64,000 nt of DNA from Dactylonectria macrodidyma. Lineage: Eukaryota > Ascomycota > Sordariomycetes > Hypocreales > Nectriaceae. The position numbers were made by a program, and so were the translations under genes. Below are positions 44,700 through 55,451 of the stretch, in pieces (the first letter of the stretch is position 1; every line of letters starts with the position of its first letter). The notes under the pieces are model-generated. The model was not told the DNA's origin and made no database searches. It saw only the letters and a list, made by a program, of their open reading frames with translations. The stretch covers positions 248,001 through 312,000 of the forward strand of contig JAGMUV010000012.1 in assembly GCA_020744425.1 (NCBI GenBank), in the 5' to 3' direction.

Positions 44700-45179
44700 T
44701 CTGACTCTGATCAAGCTTCATCAACTCGGCGATGGTTGGCTGTCCCTTGGCCTTCCGGCCCTCTGCTCTTAGCTGCGAGGCTGATTTTGTCTTCCCTTCA
44801 GGCGCACAAATCCTGTGATCGTCATACAGGTGGTTTAGGGTATTGTGGATGCCCGTTGATGTGAAGGTCTTTGGCTTAAGAGTGTTCTTGCGGATGCAAA
44901 TTTTGCAAACCCACTTCCTGTCGTTGCCTTTCTGGATATCGTACCCATACTCCCAGGCCCAGGAATTAGTATCTCTAACCCTTTGACCAGGTGAAGCCGG
45001 GGAAACAGCGCCAAAGAGATTCTTCATATTGCCGCTCTTTGGTAGTGGAATCTGGCGAGGTGGACTTAGAACGTCGAGCTAGCGAGTGGCGTAAAAGCTG
45101 TAGAAGGCGCTGGAGACGACCTAAAATTCCCATCATCGTCAACAGCAGTGATGGTGTCAGAATCTGATAAATTACTCAT
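44700..45179 (-). pseudogene. N-terminal fragment of a third hAT transposase (BED zinc finger)
   Basis: A minus-strand frame reads RVRDTNSWAWEYGYDIQKGN, DRKWVCKICIRKNTLKPKTF and TSTGIHNTLNHLYDDHRICA, then KGQPTIAELMKLDQSQ. It is a BED-type finger (C-x2-C ... H-x4-H) like that of family 1 but from a different element. The likely original start is ATG 45179 (MSNLSDSDTITAVDDD), which is out of frame with the finger, so at least one frameshift or stop separates them. The remainder of the transposase is missing; the 9-bp array interrupts it. Confidence 0.75.
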
Positions 45180-45413
45180 CCTGAGCTAGTTACGCAATGC
45201 AATCGGTGTAGCTGTTGAAATCGGTGTGGAAGTTAGAAGCAGAATTGAGGGCCGAACAGAGGCTAAAAGGAGGTGGCGGCCAGGGAAGTTAGGTGATCTG
45301 CCATACGTACAAGCCACACATAGCCTTAGTTACGGGGTCGCTGTTAGGATTTATACCAGTCCGCAGTTACAGTCACTAACAGTGGCTAGTAGACCCACTT
45401 CGTATCAACGAAA

Positions 45414-46116
45414 TCAACGATATCCACCAATTTCAAGGTAATATTGAGTTGGGCAGCTTACTAATGAAGTCCTCCATTGAGTTGGTTGAGTTGGCCGTTG
45501 ATCAACGAGTTGATTACGTTGAGTTGTTTGGGTCTCTGGCCCTGGCCCGTCGGTTTTCTTGATGAGCCTTGCTGGTCGGCTGGTGAAGAGGCGCCAGTAT
45601 TTCTTGACTGGCTCGAGGAAAGATACAAGCAAGGTTTTCGTTAGAGGGTCGTCGGGTTGGCGCCGTGTGGGGCGTATGTTGACAGGTTTCAGCCCTGTCT
45701 GGATTTCAATTTCTTCGTTCATGGCAGCGTCGCTATCCGTTTCGTTGCCATAGAGGTCGGTCAGTCTGCAGGGGTAATCTGAGACTAGGTAGGTAAACCA
45801 TTCCTGCCTAGTCTCTATGGCGGCGGCCCCTAAGTCGGTTGCCCACTCGGTCTGTCTCTGCACGAGGAGGTCGCGGGTGGTTATGTCGGCGGTGAGGACG
45901 GCCCATCCGGACCTGACTTGGAGTACCCGCGGGGTCTTGCGTGGGTCCACTCCGAGTTTCCGGGATATGTGGGTCCGGATGGCGTAGTCCCTTGTGGGCT
46001 CTAGCCGGAGCCCCGGCGTCCAACCGGATGAAGATGCGGAGGTCCTCTCGGGGTGGGGGCACCCACGGTCGATTGTCCCTGGCGATGAGGGGAGGTTTGT
46101 TGTTGTTGCGGTGCAC
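45414..46116 (-). pseudogene. LINE (Tad1/I-like non-LTR retrotransposon) ORF1 fragment
   Basis: Two overlapping minus-strand frames join into one protein: PPPREDLRIFIRLDAGAPAR (frame 1), then after a frameshift near 46000 AIRTHISRKLGVDPRKTPRV, LQVRSGWAVLTADITTRDLL, then IETRQEWFTYLVSDYPCRL, and LKPVNIRPTRRQPDDPLTKT with LLVSFLEPVKKYWRLF. This is the gag-like ORF1 of fungal non-LTR elements, which normally binds RNA. The C-terminus after RPARLIKK becomes low-complexity (Gln/Thr-rich), and the zinc knuckles are absent. 5'-truncation is not obvious: a 62-bp repeat lies just upstream. Confidence 0.75.
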
Positions 46117-46130
46117 TTGTTAGGGGAAAA

Positions 46131-46192
46131 GGTGTAATTAGGGCTACTTTCTTAACATCTGCATGCCAAGAAAGTAAGATGACAAAGGAAGG
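46131..46192 (-). repeat. 62-bp repeat, copy A (identical to 62498-62559)
   Basis: Exactly the same 62 bases occur at 62498-62559 in the same orientation. Both copies lie immediately 5' (minus-strand sense) of a LINE fragment. The segment contains an inverted pair ACTTTCTT/AAGAAAGT separated by 14 bases and can form a hairpin. Confidence 0.85.
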
Positions 46193-46246
46193 TGCTTTTA
46201 TTCTTCATTCAAGTCAACCATATGAATGTACAGGGTAAGTCCAAGT

Positions 46247-47241
46247 CTACCCCGGTCGGGCCGTGGGACGGACGGTATCCCTGTCAAGTCTCCGCAAGCC
46301 AATCAGAATCCGTTTACGTTGAACCGAACCCCGGGTCTCCTCGGTGGCGGGAGCAGGGGCGGACTCCTCAGCCTTGGCCTCCTTCTTGGGGGTCTCGGTG
46401 GCCTTCTCCTTCTTGGGAGGAGCAGGCTTGAAGCTCTCAATGGTCTTCTTGTAAGCCTCAGACTCGGTGACGGTGGCAGCGAGCTCCTTGGCCTCGGCGA
46501 CCTTGAGCTTCAGCTGGGCGACCCACTTGTCACGCTCAGCAGTGTCCGCGGCCTTGAAGCTGTGCTTGTTGCCCTTGGAGGTGAAGTGGAACTTGTGGCG
46601 GCCATCGGTCTCGGGCTCGGTGGCATCGGCCTGTGGGGCGCGTCGTTAGAATAAACTAGGCACACTGCAGATGAGTTTTTTGTGGACCGGCGGGAGCTTA
46701 TCTTACAAGGCTGATGATGCTGAAAGGGTTCTTCTTGTCGCCCACGAAGAGGAGACCCTGTCCAGTGTGGGAGGCCCAGGCGATGTTACTGTGGGCAGTC
46801 TCGACCGACTTCTCGGTCTTGAGGTAGTGGGCGAGCGCCTTGGGCTCGAAGGCGTCGGTGCCGAAGAAGAGGAACTCCTTGCTGGCAATCAGGTTCCTGT
46901 GGAAGAATCAAGGTCAGCAAACGGGTCATGTGCATCGCGATGCGACGCGGCGGCGCCACACGGGCAAGGGCTTACTTGGGGAAGATGAGGCCCTGAGCCT
47001 TGTGGCCCAGATGGCCCTCCTCGACGGGTTTGACCTCTTCCTTCTTGTCCTGAGCCTTGGACTCCTCAGTCTCAGCAGGCTTGGACTCCTCGGCGGGCTT
47101 GTCCTCGGTGGCGGGAGCAGACTCGGCGGGGGTCTCCTCAGGGGGCTTGGACTCGACAGCGGGGGTCTCGGTGGCGGGAGCGGGGGTGGTCTCGGGCTTG
47201 GTCTCCTGAGGGACCTTGACATTCTTCTGTTCCTCGGCCAT
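46247..47241 (-). CDS. meu6: PH-domain protein, Meu6-like
   Basis: Model: complement(46247..46630, 46707..46896, 46976..47241), 279 aa; introns of 76 bp (46631-46706) and 79 bp (46897-46975). N-terminus: MAEEQKNVKVPQETKPE, a long Glu/Pro/Ala/Lys-rich disordered region. Then a pleckstrin-homology domain: GHKAQGLIFPKNLIASKEFL, HSNIAWASHTGQGLLFVGDK, KNPFSIISLADATEPETD, HKFHFTSKGNKHSFKAADTA, ERDKWVAQLKLKVAEAKE. A Lys/Glu tail follows. This is the arrangement of fungal Meu6-type PH proteins, which probably bind membranes. The last 27 residues (RGSVQRKRILIGLRRLD...) are strongly basic and unlike the acidic tail before them. With LINE and 62-bp repeat sequence starting about 55 bp downstream, the C-terminus may have been replaced. 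Confidence 0.85.
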
Positions 47242-47383
47242 TTTGAATAGAGTTGTAGTGGGAGTAGGTATTGGGGGGTATCTCAAGGGGGTATCACAAC
47301 AAACAAAGACGGAGGTATAATAAAGAAAAAAGATCCAGAGCGTTGGATTTTGGAGTGTGGTCTTGGGACAGAGTGGTGAGGAA

Positions 47384-47545
47384 GGAAGAGGAGGAGGAGA
47401 GAAAGAAAGAAAGAAAGGAAGGAAGAGGAGGAGGAGAGAAAGAAAGGAAGGAAGAGGAGGAGGAGAGAAAGAAAGGAAGGAAGAGGAGGAGGAGAGAAAG
47501 AAAGGAAGGAAGAGGAGGAGGAGAGAGAGAAAGAAAGAAAGAAAG
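47384..47545. repeat. 28-bp purine minisatellite in the PH gene promoter
   Basis: About five units of GGAAGGAAGAGGAGGAGGAG followed by AGAAAGAAA on the plus strand, i.e. CT-rich tracts upstream of the minus-strand gene (its ATG is at 47241). Pyrimidine tracts are common in fungal promoters, but the repeat regularity is unusual. The long frames read across it are compositional artefacts. Confidence 0.85.
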
Positions 47546-47675
47546 GCAGGACGGGGACGCGGGGGGTACGGATGTCCATCAAGACAAGACGAATAAAAGT
47601 AGCTTCAGCGTGGATATAGACTCTCCACCAGCTCAGCCTAACAACAGATTTCCATCATGACGCTCCTTCTCAGGA

Positions 47676-47691
47676 TGATGACGTCATCATG
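47676..47691. promoter_or_regulatory. Perfect 16-bp CRE/ATF palindrome (ATGATGACGTCATCAT)
   Basis: The site is an exact palindrome centred on ACGT and contains TGACGTCA, the consensus for ATF/CREB-type bZIP factors (Atf1/AtfA in fungi). It lies about 435 bp upstream of the minus-strand PH-domain gene start. Such factors mediate stress and cAMP responses, fitting the Meu6-like gene, but function is inferred. Confidence 0.5.
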
Positions 47692-48684
47692 CAAGATCTT
47701 GATCCCACCTGGTTCGATGAGGGGACATATCGTCTGTCACCGCACCGCACCACGTCTGCATCCTCCTGCTCTCCAGCAGCGGTCTCTGGGACGCTTAGTC
47801 GCTCAATGACGCTCTCAGTACCTGGTCAGGGAGTTACGGGACCCATCAGCGGTGTTCAGTTTTCCTCTGGTAGTTCAACTTGCCCACGCTCCACAGTACC
47901 AAGTCCCTGGATACCTTCCTCTCCTTCTCCGTGTTCTTCGTCCGAAGCGGGCGAGGTAGCACGAGCGATCTGTGGCCGCTCCTCGCGTAGCAGTTCCTTA
48001 TATCCTCGGTCCAGGGGCTCGGGAAGGGGCCTGGGACGCCGACCGTCATTTTTCTCTCAACGTCAGACAGTCCCAATGAAGGAAAGGCGTCGAGTTCGCC
48101 GCAGATGTAAACATATGCGACGCAAGGAAAGTTTGGAAAATTGAAAGCAACAGTAGAGAGGCCAAAGGCATCCAAACCCTACATAAATCATCACTTTTCA
48201 ACTAACAGTTCGTTACACCCTCGATCCACCGTGCCGACACCACAGCGCAATTCTCAGGCCACGTTGCAACCACTGGCACTATCAGAGGAAGAAGGGTTAT
48301 CTGCAGAGCAGCTGGGCCGCTTGTCCCTCGTTAGCTCGCTCCAGCATGCCCACGCCTCCACAATACTCACAGGTCTCTTTGCCATCGTTCTCAACGAGTT
48401 CTTGGGGAAGTAGCCCCGAGACACCTCAGTTAAGTCAAACCCAGATGGATTCACAGGCCCTTAATCCAAGACACTTCAAGAAAATCTCTTCATATGCCCG
48501 CCATCATATCGCCGACTTCAGCAGTCAAACGCATCCGATTTCCTTGCTTTTTGCGGACTGTTATTTTCCCAGACGGAATATCATGCCCAACACCTGATCT
48601 TGCTATAAGCTTAACAGCTGATCTCGCTATCAGTGGGATGACCCTGATCCCTGTACTAAGATATCTATTGTATTCAAATTCCTC
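47692..48684. other. Intergenic, no recognised gene
   Basis: Frames of 75-151 codons exist (for example plus 47689-48144) without motifs. Nothing supportable. Confidence 0.35.
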
Positions 48685-48944
48685 TATCCCTTTGACTGCG
48701 GTAAAGGCACACTGGCGCTAGTAGCAGGGATTCGAACCAAGCAGAGAGTGAAAATAATGAAGTACTTAAGTACCCACCTATTTTCTATGATGCTAGAAGT
48801 CGCAGCTACTTGTGGATCTACATCACAGTACTTAGCACTCTGAGTGATTGCGTAAGACAGTCAAGTCGGCTTGCGTACCGTTGATCTCCCGGAGTACTGT
48901 GGGTATAGAGAGTGAATTGTGCCTTTACCGCAGTCAAAGGGATA
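48685..48944. repeat. 260-bp inverted-repeat element (possible PiggyBac-related MITE)
   Basis: Exact 27-bp inverted repeats at 48685-48711 and 48918-48944 flank about 206 bp of non-coding DNA. The repeat starts TATCCCTTTG, as do the terminal repeats of the PiggyBac element 1 kb downstream, and continues with similar but shifted words (ACTGC, TAAGGC/TAAAGGC). The element has no coding capacity. No TTAA is seen at its edges. Confidence 0.6.
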
Positions 48945-49928
48945 AAATACGGCCATTGGACCGTCAATGTTGCATCGGATAGGAAGGGTGCATTGTGATG
49001 TGAATAGAAGCTCTTGATTTCTAGCTATTTGAAGGGCCTAAATCAGCCCTTATATACATGAAGGAAAAGACGGTCTCGTGACCTTAGTCAGGGATCCGAG
49101 CCTTCAGGGGCTCGAGCCTGTGGCCTGTCATGAGGGCACAAAAAAGCAAACATGATCCTAGAGTCTGATGAGTCTGATGATAGTTGTGACAGTCAATTAG
49201 CTAACAATCAAGATCTTCTACATCATCAATTGCAATCCCACCTTCTAATACAGGTCGTGCCGTTTGAACGCTGCTGTTCTTATTCTCTAATATTCTCGAC
49301 CACTCCCTACATCCCTTTTGTGTTTTTGTGCATAAGATGCTTCAACAGGCGCGTCCCTAGAGAGATGTCACTATATGGTAGTGTCAGTGTAGATGATGAT
49401 GTGGCTCCTGTTTCCGCCCCTTGAGCCGAAACGCGAATAGAGTGGAGGTATTTCGGCTTTTAATGCGATGCCCTCCTCTGCATCTTTGACTGCTCCAATG
49501 ATATATTATACGTCTCCATTCCTTCTTCCTTTGGCCAAAGCCTGGGCTGGTGATGTCGAGGAAGACGGTGTGATCCGCATAGAAGGCGAGCTCGAACAGT
49601 GAATCGACGCCGGCGTCTTCTCGTATTCTGACAGCCGATAGGTGTGAAGGGTTCTAATAGTGTAAATTACAGCTATATAGTCCTCATGCGTTTTACATAC
49701 GAGCTGAGGAAGGAAGAAAGAAAGAAAGATAAAAGGACCGAAAATCCTTCAACAAATAGACCAAGTCGTCACTAGAGCAACAGCGCTCAGACCAGCAAGA
49801 GGACAAGGCACTGGCTTGTCCAGCAGGGCCTGGCCCGTTACAATAGGAATTAGAGCAGTAAGTTGTTCCCTGTGTCTGGGTGGTACAACCGAGGAATGGA
49901 TTATACGTCCATTCTAGACCTGACGACA
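48945..49928. other. Intergenic; small Cys-rich frame at its right end
   Basis: A minus-strand frame (49929-49693) ends exactly at the PiggyBac terminus and reads MSSGLEWTYNPFLGCTTQTQ, then TYCSNSYCNGPG and CWSERCCSS. It is Cys-rich, and could be an exon interrupted by the PiggyBac insertion, or chance. A plus frame at 49152-49424 begins MILESDESDDSCDS. Neither is called. Confidence 0.3.
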
Positions 49929-52016
49929 TATCCCTTTGCGACTGCTAAGGCAGCCCGCATATTTCTGACCCACTTTTATCCCCGCTTTTCGCGCCAGAGC
50001 TGAGTGACATACTCGTTACATCAGTATCTTCAGAATCAACACCACCAAAATTACTATGTACGCAATTAATGAACTACTCCAATGGATACAGCAAAGCACA
50101 GCCTAGCTGCAAACGCTTTTGACGAAGAGCTTGATATCTGCCTAGATGAATGCCAACAGGAACAGGCAGCTGATAACACCTGCCGGCCGGATGTGCCGCC
50201 TACATCACAACGTGGCTACAACTTCAAGCCTTTTTGCATCTCTCAACGCAGCCCTATCATCGCAACCCTTCCTTCAACGCCGTTGTCACTTTTCCAGCTC
50301 TTTCTACCTGAAATGCTAGTTGAGAGATGGGTCAGCTACTCGAATACAGCAATGACAGCCAGTTTCGAGCCCGGACAAGCACCAAGACCTCTGTCTGCTG
50401 CTGAAGTCTTCCTATGGCTTGGAATCGTTATTTACATAGGTCTTCATAAGGAAATTGCAGTCAGGGACCACTGGAAGACCTCAGAAGAAGACTTAATATA
50501 GCTAAAGCATCCTATCGTTAAATTCATGACTTTTGACCGATTTCAACTCCTCTATCGCCGCCTCTGACCATACGATACGACCGCCCCGATTGATGCAGAT
50601 GACGGCATCGCGAAGAACTTTAAGAAGGTTGATGAGTGGTCTCAGCTGATACAGCAGGCGTCTACAAAGCTCTTCCAACCGGGCACACATATCGCTATAG
50701 ATGAGGGCATCATCGGCTTCACAGGGAGGGCACGAGAGACAGTCACCATTAAGACCAAGCCGACTCCAACGGGCTTCAAGGTTTGGGTTGTAGCACAACG
50801 AGGCTATTTCCTGCGTTGGATTTGGCACACGCCTTTCACAACCCTCGGTCCTGTGAGCAAGCGACTATCACAGAGACCAGGGCCGCCTAAAGCGACCCTC
50901 AACCCGACACAAAGTGTGGTTATTGTCCTAGTTAATCAGCTGCCGGATTCCACATACCACGTCTTCTTAGATAACCTCTTTTGCTCGCCTAAGCTCTTCC
51001 GAGTCCTCAGGAAGCGAGGCATCGGGGCCACGGGCACCTGCCGCACTAACTGTGGTCTGTATAGGCCTCTTGTGCTATTAAAGGCCCAGGATCGGAAAGG
51101 CAAGCTGCCTTGGCAGTGGAATGGCCTAGTGACAGTTCCCACGCCGGACGACCAGGTCAGCGTTCTGTATGACATATCTCTTAGTATTTCCCTTAATAAT
51201 CCGTCTCTTGAAGCCGCAGGTGAATCAAATCGCATGGAAAGATAACGCCCTAGTGCTACTGTTATCAACGGTATACACAGGGCACGAGATCGAACAACGC
51301 ATCCGCCGGCGGCCGACGTCAACACAAGCCCGGGCACGGCAAATCAAGCACTTTTTTGGTGCGCACCCTGTGCTAAAGGTTTGGCAGCCGTCTATCGCGA
51401 CTGACTACAACGATCACATGGGCGCGGTCGATATTGGCGATCAACTACGAGCAAAGCTGGGAATGGATCATCGTGTTTATAAGGGCGCTTGGCGGGTTAT
51501 TGCATGGTGCTTCCTCCTCGAGACTGCACTCGTCAACAGCTACCTTCTTCAATTCCACGGAGACCCTAGTTGGCCGCGAATTGAGTCACAGACAGCGTGG
51601 AGGCAACGCATCTGTGATGACCTCATCCGCACTTACACAGCTACCGCAGCCTCGAGGCAGAGATATCGGTCCGGCGACACATTTACGCCTACAATACAGC
51701 ATAAAGAGTCTCAAGAGGGAAAAAATCTAGCTGCCTCGGCTGTAAAGGGATCAGATTCAATGAGCCCCGGCAGGGTCGGGGGCCTCTAAGGGCGGCACAG
51801 CCAAGTCAGCTCAATCGAAGGCGGCCGACGATGACAAGTTCGGGCTGCTTGCAGTGTGATGTAGCAATTTGTACCCGGCAGGCTTGCTGGTACTTCTATC
51901 ACAACCAAATTTAGGTGCTAATCAATGTATCTATCATTCTAGGCCGTCTAGTGGTCCAAAACCGGGAAAACTGTGGGCCGGCTCATGCGGGCTGCCTTAG
52001 CAGATGCAAAGGGATA
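49929..52016 (+). mobile_element. PiggyBac-type transposon (2.09 kb) with 32-bp terminal inverted repeats
   Basis: The left end 49929-49960 (TATCCCTTTGC, then CTGCTAAGGCAGCCCGCAT) matches the reverse complement of 51985-52016 in all but two bases. A single transposase gene lies between. The expected TTAA target duplication is not present at either edge (CGACA on the left, GGGAC on the right), so the true ends may lie slightly outside or the flanks have mutated. Confidence 0.8.
50082..51914 (+). pseudogene. PiggyBac transposase (DDE_Tnp_1_7), two nonsense codons
   Basis: Frame from ATG 50082 to 51155, a 64-bp intron (51156-51219, GTCAGC...GCCGCAG), then on from 51220. Stops at TAG 50499-50501 and TGA 50565-50567 interrupt it. 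The motifs are clear: LSAAEVFLWLGIVIYIGLHK; catalytic Asp207 in HIAIDEGIIGFTG; Asp297 in HVFLDNLFCSPKLFRVLRKR; Asp366 in VNQIAWKDNALVLLLST; and YNDHMGAVDIGDQLR. The C-terminal Cys-rich domain (SSGCLQCDVAICTRQACWYF) is in a shifted frame (51783-51914), reached by a frameshift or a tiny intron near 51735. All three catalytic aspartates remain, so the damage is limited. It normally acts by TTAA-targeted cut and paste. Confidence 0.85.
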
Positions 52017-52884
52017 GGGACTTCCCTCCGGGCGAAATAAAATCCAATCCAATCCAACCGTACACATGCTGCAGCTAGCGTGATTTGGCATGCCCCACCA
52101 CCATCGGCTCATTGGTATGACAGATGACGGCGAACTTCATCACCATAGCCACCGGCGTGGCGTCACCATGTCACAATAGATGCGTCAACAGGCGGCGTCA
52201 AGCTTGGCAGCTGGGGTGGACAAATGAGACCCATATAATTAGTTGACAGACAATCAAATCAAACAATCCGACTTTGGTCCGGAGAGCTGAGGGGGAGCTT
52301 GTGTTTTGGTGCTAGCACATCATCAGCACCTCATGATGAGACGTTAGGATTATTTTATTAGAGAGCTCACCTGGTTGAAGCAATAGGTTGGCCAGGGATG
52401 AGCTTGGACGCCTCGTTAGATCAAGAAGACGGTCCGCCAGATTTGTGGGATGGCTGAGGTCACATCCCCCATCCATGTTTGGTTGAGCACTAGAGCTAAT
52501 ATATTGTCTTCACACTAGAGGCAATCGAATGTCCACATGCTCCCCAAATCTTCCTCATGAAGATAGAGGCGACAGCTTTGAAGTTGCACTCGCCGTAGTC
52601 GCTTTACAGCACGTGCTGCAGTAGACGAGAAATCTCTCGTTAGCGTCCGCAAGGAGGCCGAGTTTCCCGATACCGCACTCTTCTGCCAATTTAGTCCTCG
52701 CACTCCTCATGTTTTTGTCGCTAGTTGCGGCCACTTGGCAATCCATCCAGGTTCCTCCGTATAAGAACCTCCCCTAAGCCTCGAAGCCTATTTCTCTGTT
52801 CTCACACCCCCTCCTTGTTTCCGTCTCTTCCCTTCTCCAAAGAGTTCTCAGACTATTCATCCTTCCGTATTTCATATATCCCCA
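52017..52884. other. Intergenic, upstream of phosphoketolase
   Basis: No gene recognised. The final 150 bp before 52885 are CT-rich (CTCTTCCCTTCTCC), typical of a strongly expressed fungal promoter/leader. Confidence 0.45.
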
Positions 52885-55451
52885 ATGACCGAAGTCGAGT
52901 CCATACGGCCCTTTGGCCCCGCCCGCTCTACCGTCAAGGGCGAGCCGCTCTCCAAGGAGGAGATTGAGCAGTACAATGACTTCTTCAAGGCCAGTTGCTA
53001 CTTGTCCTTGGGCATGATCTATCTCAAGGAGAATCCCCTTCTCCGAGACCCCCTCAAAGCCGACCACCTCAAGGCTCGATTGCTTGGCCACTTTGGCTCT
53101 GCTCCAGGACAAATCTTCGTATACATGCACTTCAACCGTCTTATCAAGAAGCATGATCTGAACGCCATCTTCATTTCTGGCCCCGGCCATGGTGCCCCGG
53201 CCGTCCTCTCACAGTCCTACCTCGAGGGCGTCTATTCTGAGGTGTATCCCGATAAGTCCCAAGATATTGACGGTCTGCAGAAGTTCTTCAAGAGCTTCTC
53301 TTTCCCCGGTGGAATTGGCTCCCACGCCACTCCGGAAACCCCAGGATCTCTCCACGAGGGTGGTGAGCTGGGTTACTCCATCTCACACGCTTTCGGCACG
53401 GTTTTTGATAGCCCCGATTTAATCGCACTTACCATGGTCGGTGATGGTGAAGCCGAGACTGGTCCTCTTGCCACTGCCTGGCACAGCAACAAGTTCCTGA
53501 ACCCTATCGTAGACGGATCTGTTTTGCCCGTTCTTCATCTCAACGGCTATAAGATCAACAACCCCACGCTTCTAGCTCGAATCTCTCACAAGGAGCTCGA
53601 GAACCTGTTCCTTGGATACGGCTGGCAGCCATACTTTGTCGAAGGTGATGATATTGAGACCATGCACCAGGCCATGGCGGCCACTCTCGAGCACTGCGTC
53701 GATGAGATCCGCAAATTCCAAAAGCAAGCCCGCGACAGCGGCGAGGCATTCCGACCTCTGTGGCCCATGATTGTGCTCCGAAGCCCCAAGGGCTGGACCG
53801 GTCCCCGCAAGATTGACAACAACTATCTCGCTGGTTTCTGGCGCGCCCACCAAGTCCCCATAACCGACCCGGCCACCAACCCCCAGCACCTCAAGATTCT
53901 CGAGGAGTGGATGCGCAACTATGAGCCTGATCGCCTCTTTGACGAGTCTGGCAAGCCCGCCCCATCCCTCCGTGCTCTCTGCCCAGATGGCAACCGCCGC
54001 ATGAGCGCCAACCCCATCGCCAACGGCGGCCAACTGAGGAGGCCCCTCAAGATGCCCAACTTCAAGGACTATGCCATCATGGTCAACCAACCTGGCGCTG
54101 TTATGAACGCTAGTATGACCAACATGGCTAAGTTCCTGCGGGACGTCATTGCGGCGAACCAGACCAACTTCCGTCTTTTTGGCCCTGATGAAACGGAGTC
54201 TAACAAGTTGGGTGGTGTCTATAAAGCCGGCAAGAAGGTTTGGATGGGAGAGTACTTTGAGGAAGATGAGAATGGCGGCAACCTTGCCAAGGCCGGTCGC
54301 GTCATGGAAATGCTTTCTGAGCATACCTGCGAGGGCTGGCTTGAGGGCTACATTCTGAGCGGTCGTCATGGTCTGCTGAACAGTTATGAGCCTTTCATTC
54401 ACGTCATTGATTCCATGGTTAACCAGGTAGGCCCACTCGCTTGAACACTATCCATTCAGTACCGGTAATGCTCACTGTTTCCAGCACTGCAAGTGGATTG
54501 AGAAGTGTCTCGAGGTCGAGTGGCGAGACAAGGTCGCTTCTCTCAACATCCTGTTGACGGCTGTTGTTTGGCGTCAGGAACACAACGGCTTCACCCACCA
54601 GGATCCTGGTTTCCTCGACGTAGTGGCTAACAAGAGCCCCGAAGTTGTACGCATCTACCTTCCCCCTGATGGCAACTGCCTGCTTTCAGGTAAGATTACT
54701 CCTGAAAAAGATTCGGAGCCTGTTCGCTAAGAAGCTCGCAGTCATGGATCACTGCTTCCGGTCTGTCAACTACGTGAACGTCGTGGTGTCCGACAAGCAG
54801 GAGCATCTCCAGTACCTCTCCATGGACGCCGCCGTCGTACACTGCACTAAGGGTATTGGTATCTGGCCTGAATTCAGCACCGACGCCGGCGAGGATCCCG
54901 ACCTGGTCATTGCCTCATGTGGAGACATCAGCACCCACGAGTCCATCGCAGCAATCGACCTGCTCCTGCAGCACTTCCCAGAGCTCAAGATCCGCTACGT
55001 GAACTGCGTCGATCTCTTCAAGCTGATCCACCCCAGCGACCATCCCCACGGCTTGACCGACAAAGAGTGGGTGAGCCTGTTCACCGACGACACCCCCATC
55101 ATCTTCAACTTCCACAGCTACCCCTGGATGGTGCACCGCCTGACGTACAAGCGCCCTGGAAGCAAAAACCTGCACGTCCGTGGCTACAAGGAGAAGGGCA
55201 ACATTGACACTCCTCTTGAACTGGCCATCCGCAACCAGACGGATCGATTCAGCTTGTCCATCGATGCTATCGACTGGATGCCCAAGCTTCACAACCGTGG
55301 CGCCGCTGCTCGAGAGGCTCTGCTGAATGCGCAGATTGAGGCCCGCAACCAGGCGTTCGAGACAGGTATGGATCCTCCTTTCCTGAAGAACTGGACCTGG
55401 AAGCGGAATGGCCAGTGGAATAAGGCCGCTGGTGGACTTGCTTCTCGATAA
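52885..55451 (+). CDS. xfp: Xylulose-5-phosphate/fructose-6-phosphate phosphoketolase
   Basis: Model: join(52885..54426, 54485..54689, 54742..55451), 818 aa; introns of 58 and 52 bp, both GT-AG. Splicing gives [20 protein letters not shown] and [20 protein letters not shown] thiamine-diphosphate enzyme: GPGHGAP at 99-105, [14 protein letters not shown] at 158-171, the ThDP/Mg motif VGDGEAETG at 185-193, [12 protein letters not shown], and C-terminal [10 protein letters not shown] and [15 protein letters not shown]. It splits xylulose-5-P or fructose-6-P with phosphate into acetyl-phosphate plus glyceraldehyde-3-P or erythrose-4-P in the cytosol. Length is normal (about 800). The gene looks intact. 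Long antisense frames inside it are codon-bias shadows. Confidence 0.95.

Noticed and set aside
47271..47660. 129-codon Glu/Lys/Arg-rich frame over the promoter minisatellite
   Set aside because: The frame results from the 28-bp purine repeat, which lacks stop codons; no conserved protein features.
48720..48812. tRNA-like T-arm (GGTTCGAATCC on the minus strand) with a possible acceptor stem
   Set aside because: T-stem pairing is poor, no anticodon or D-arm could be folded; probably chance or a tRNA-derived relic.
49925..52020. TTAA target sites at the PiggyBac ends
   Set aside because: Not present at the boundaries defined by the inverted repeats.
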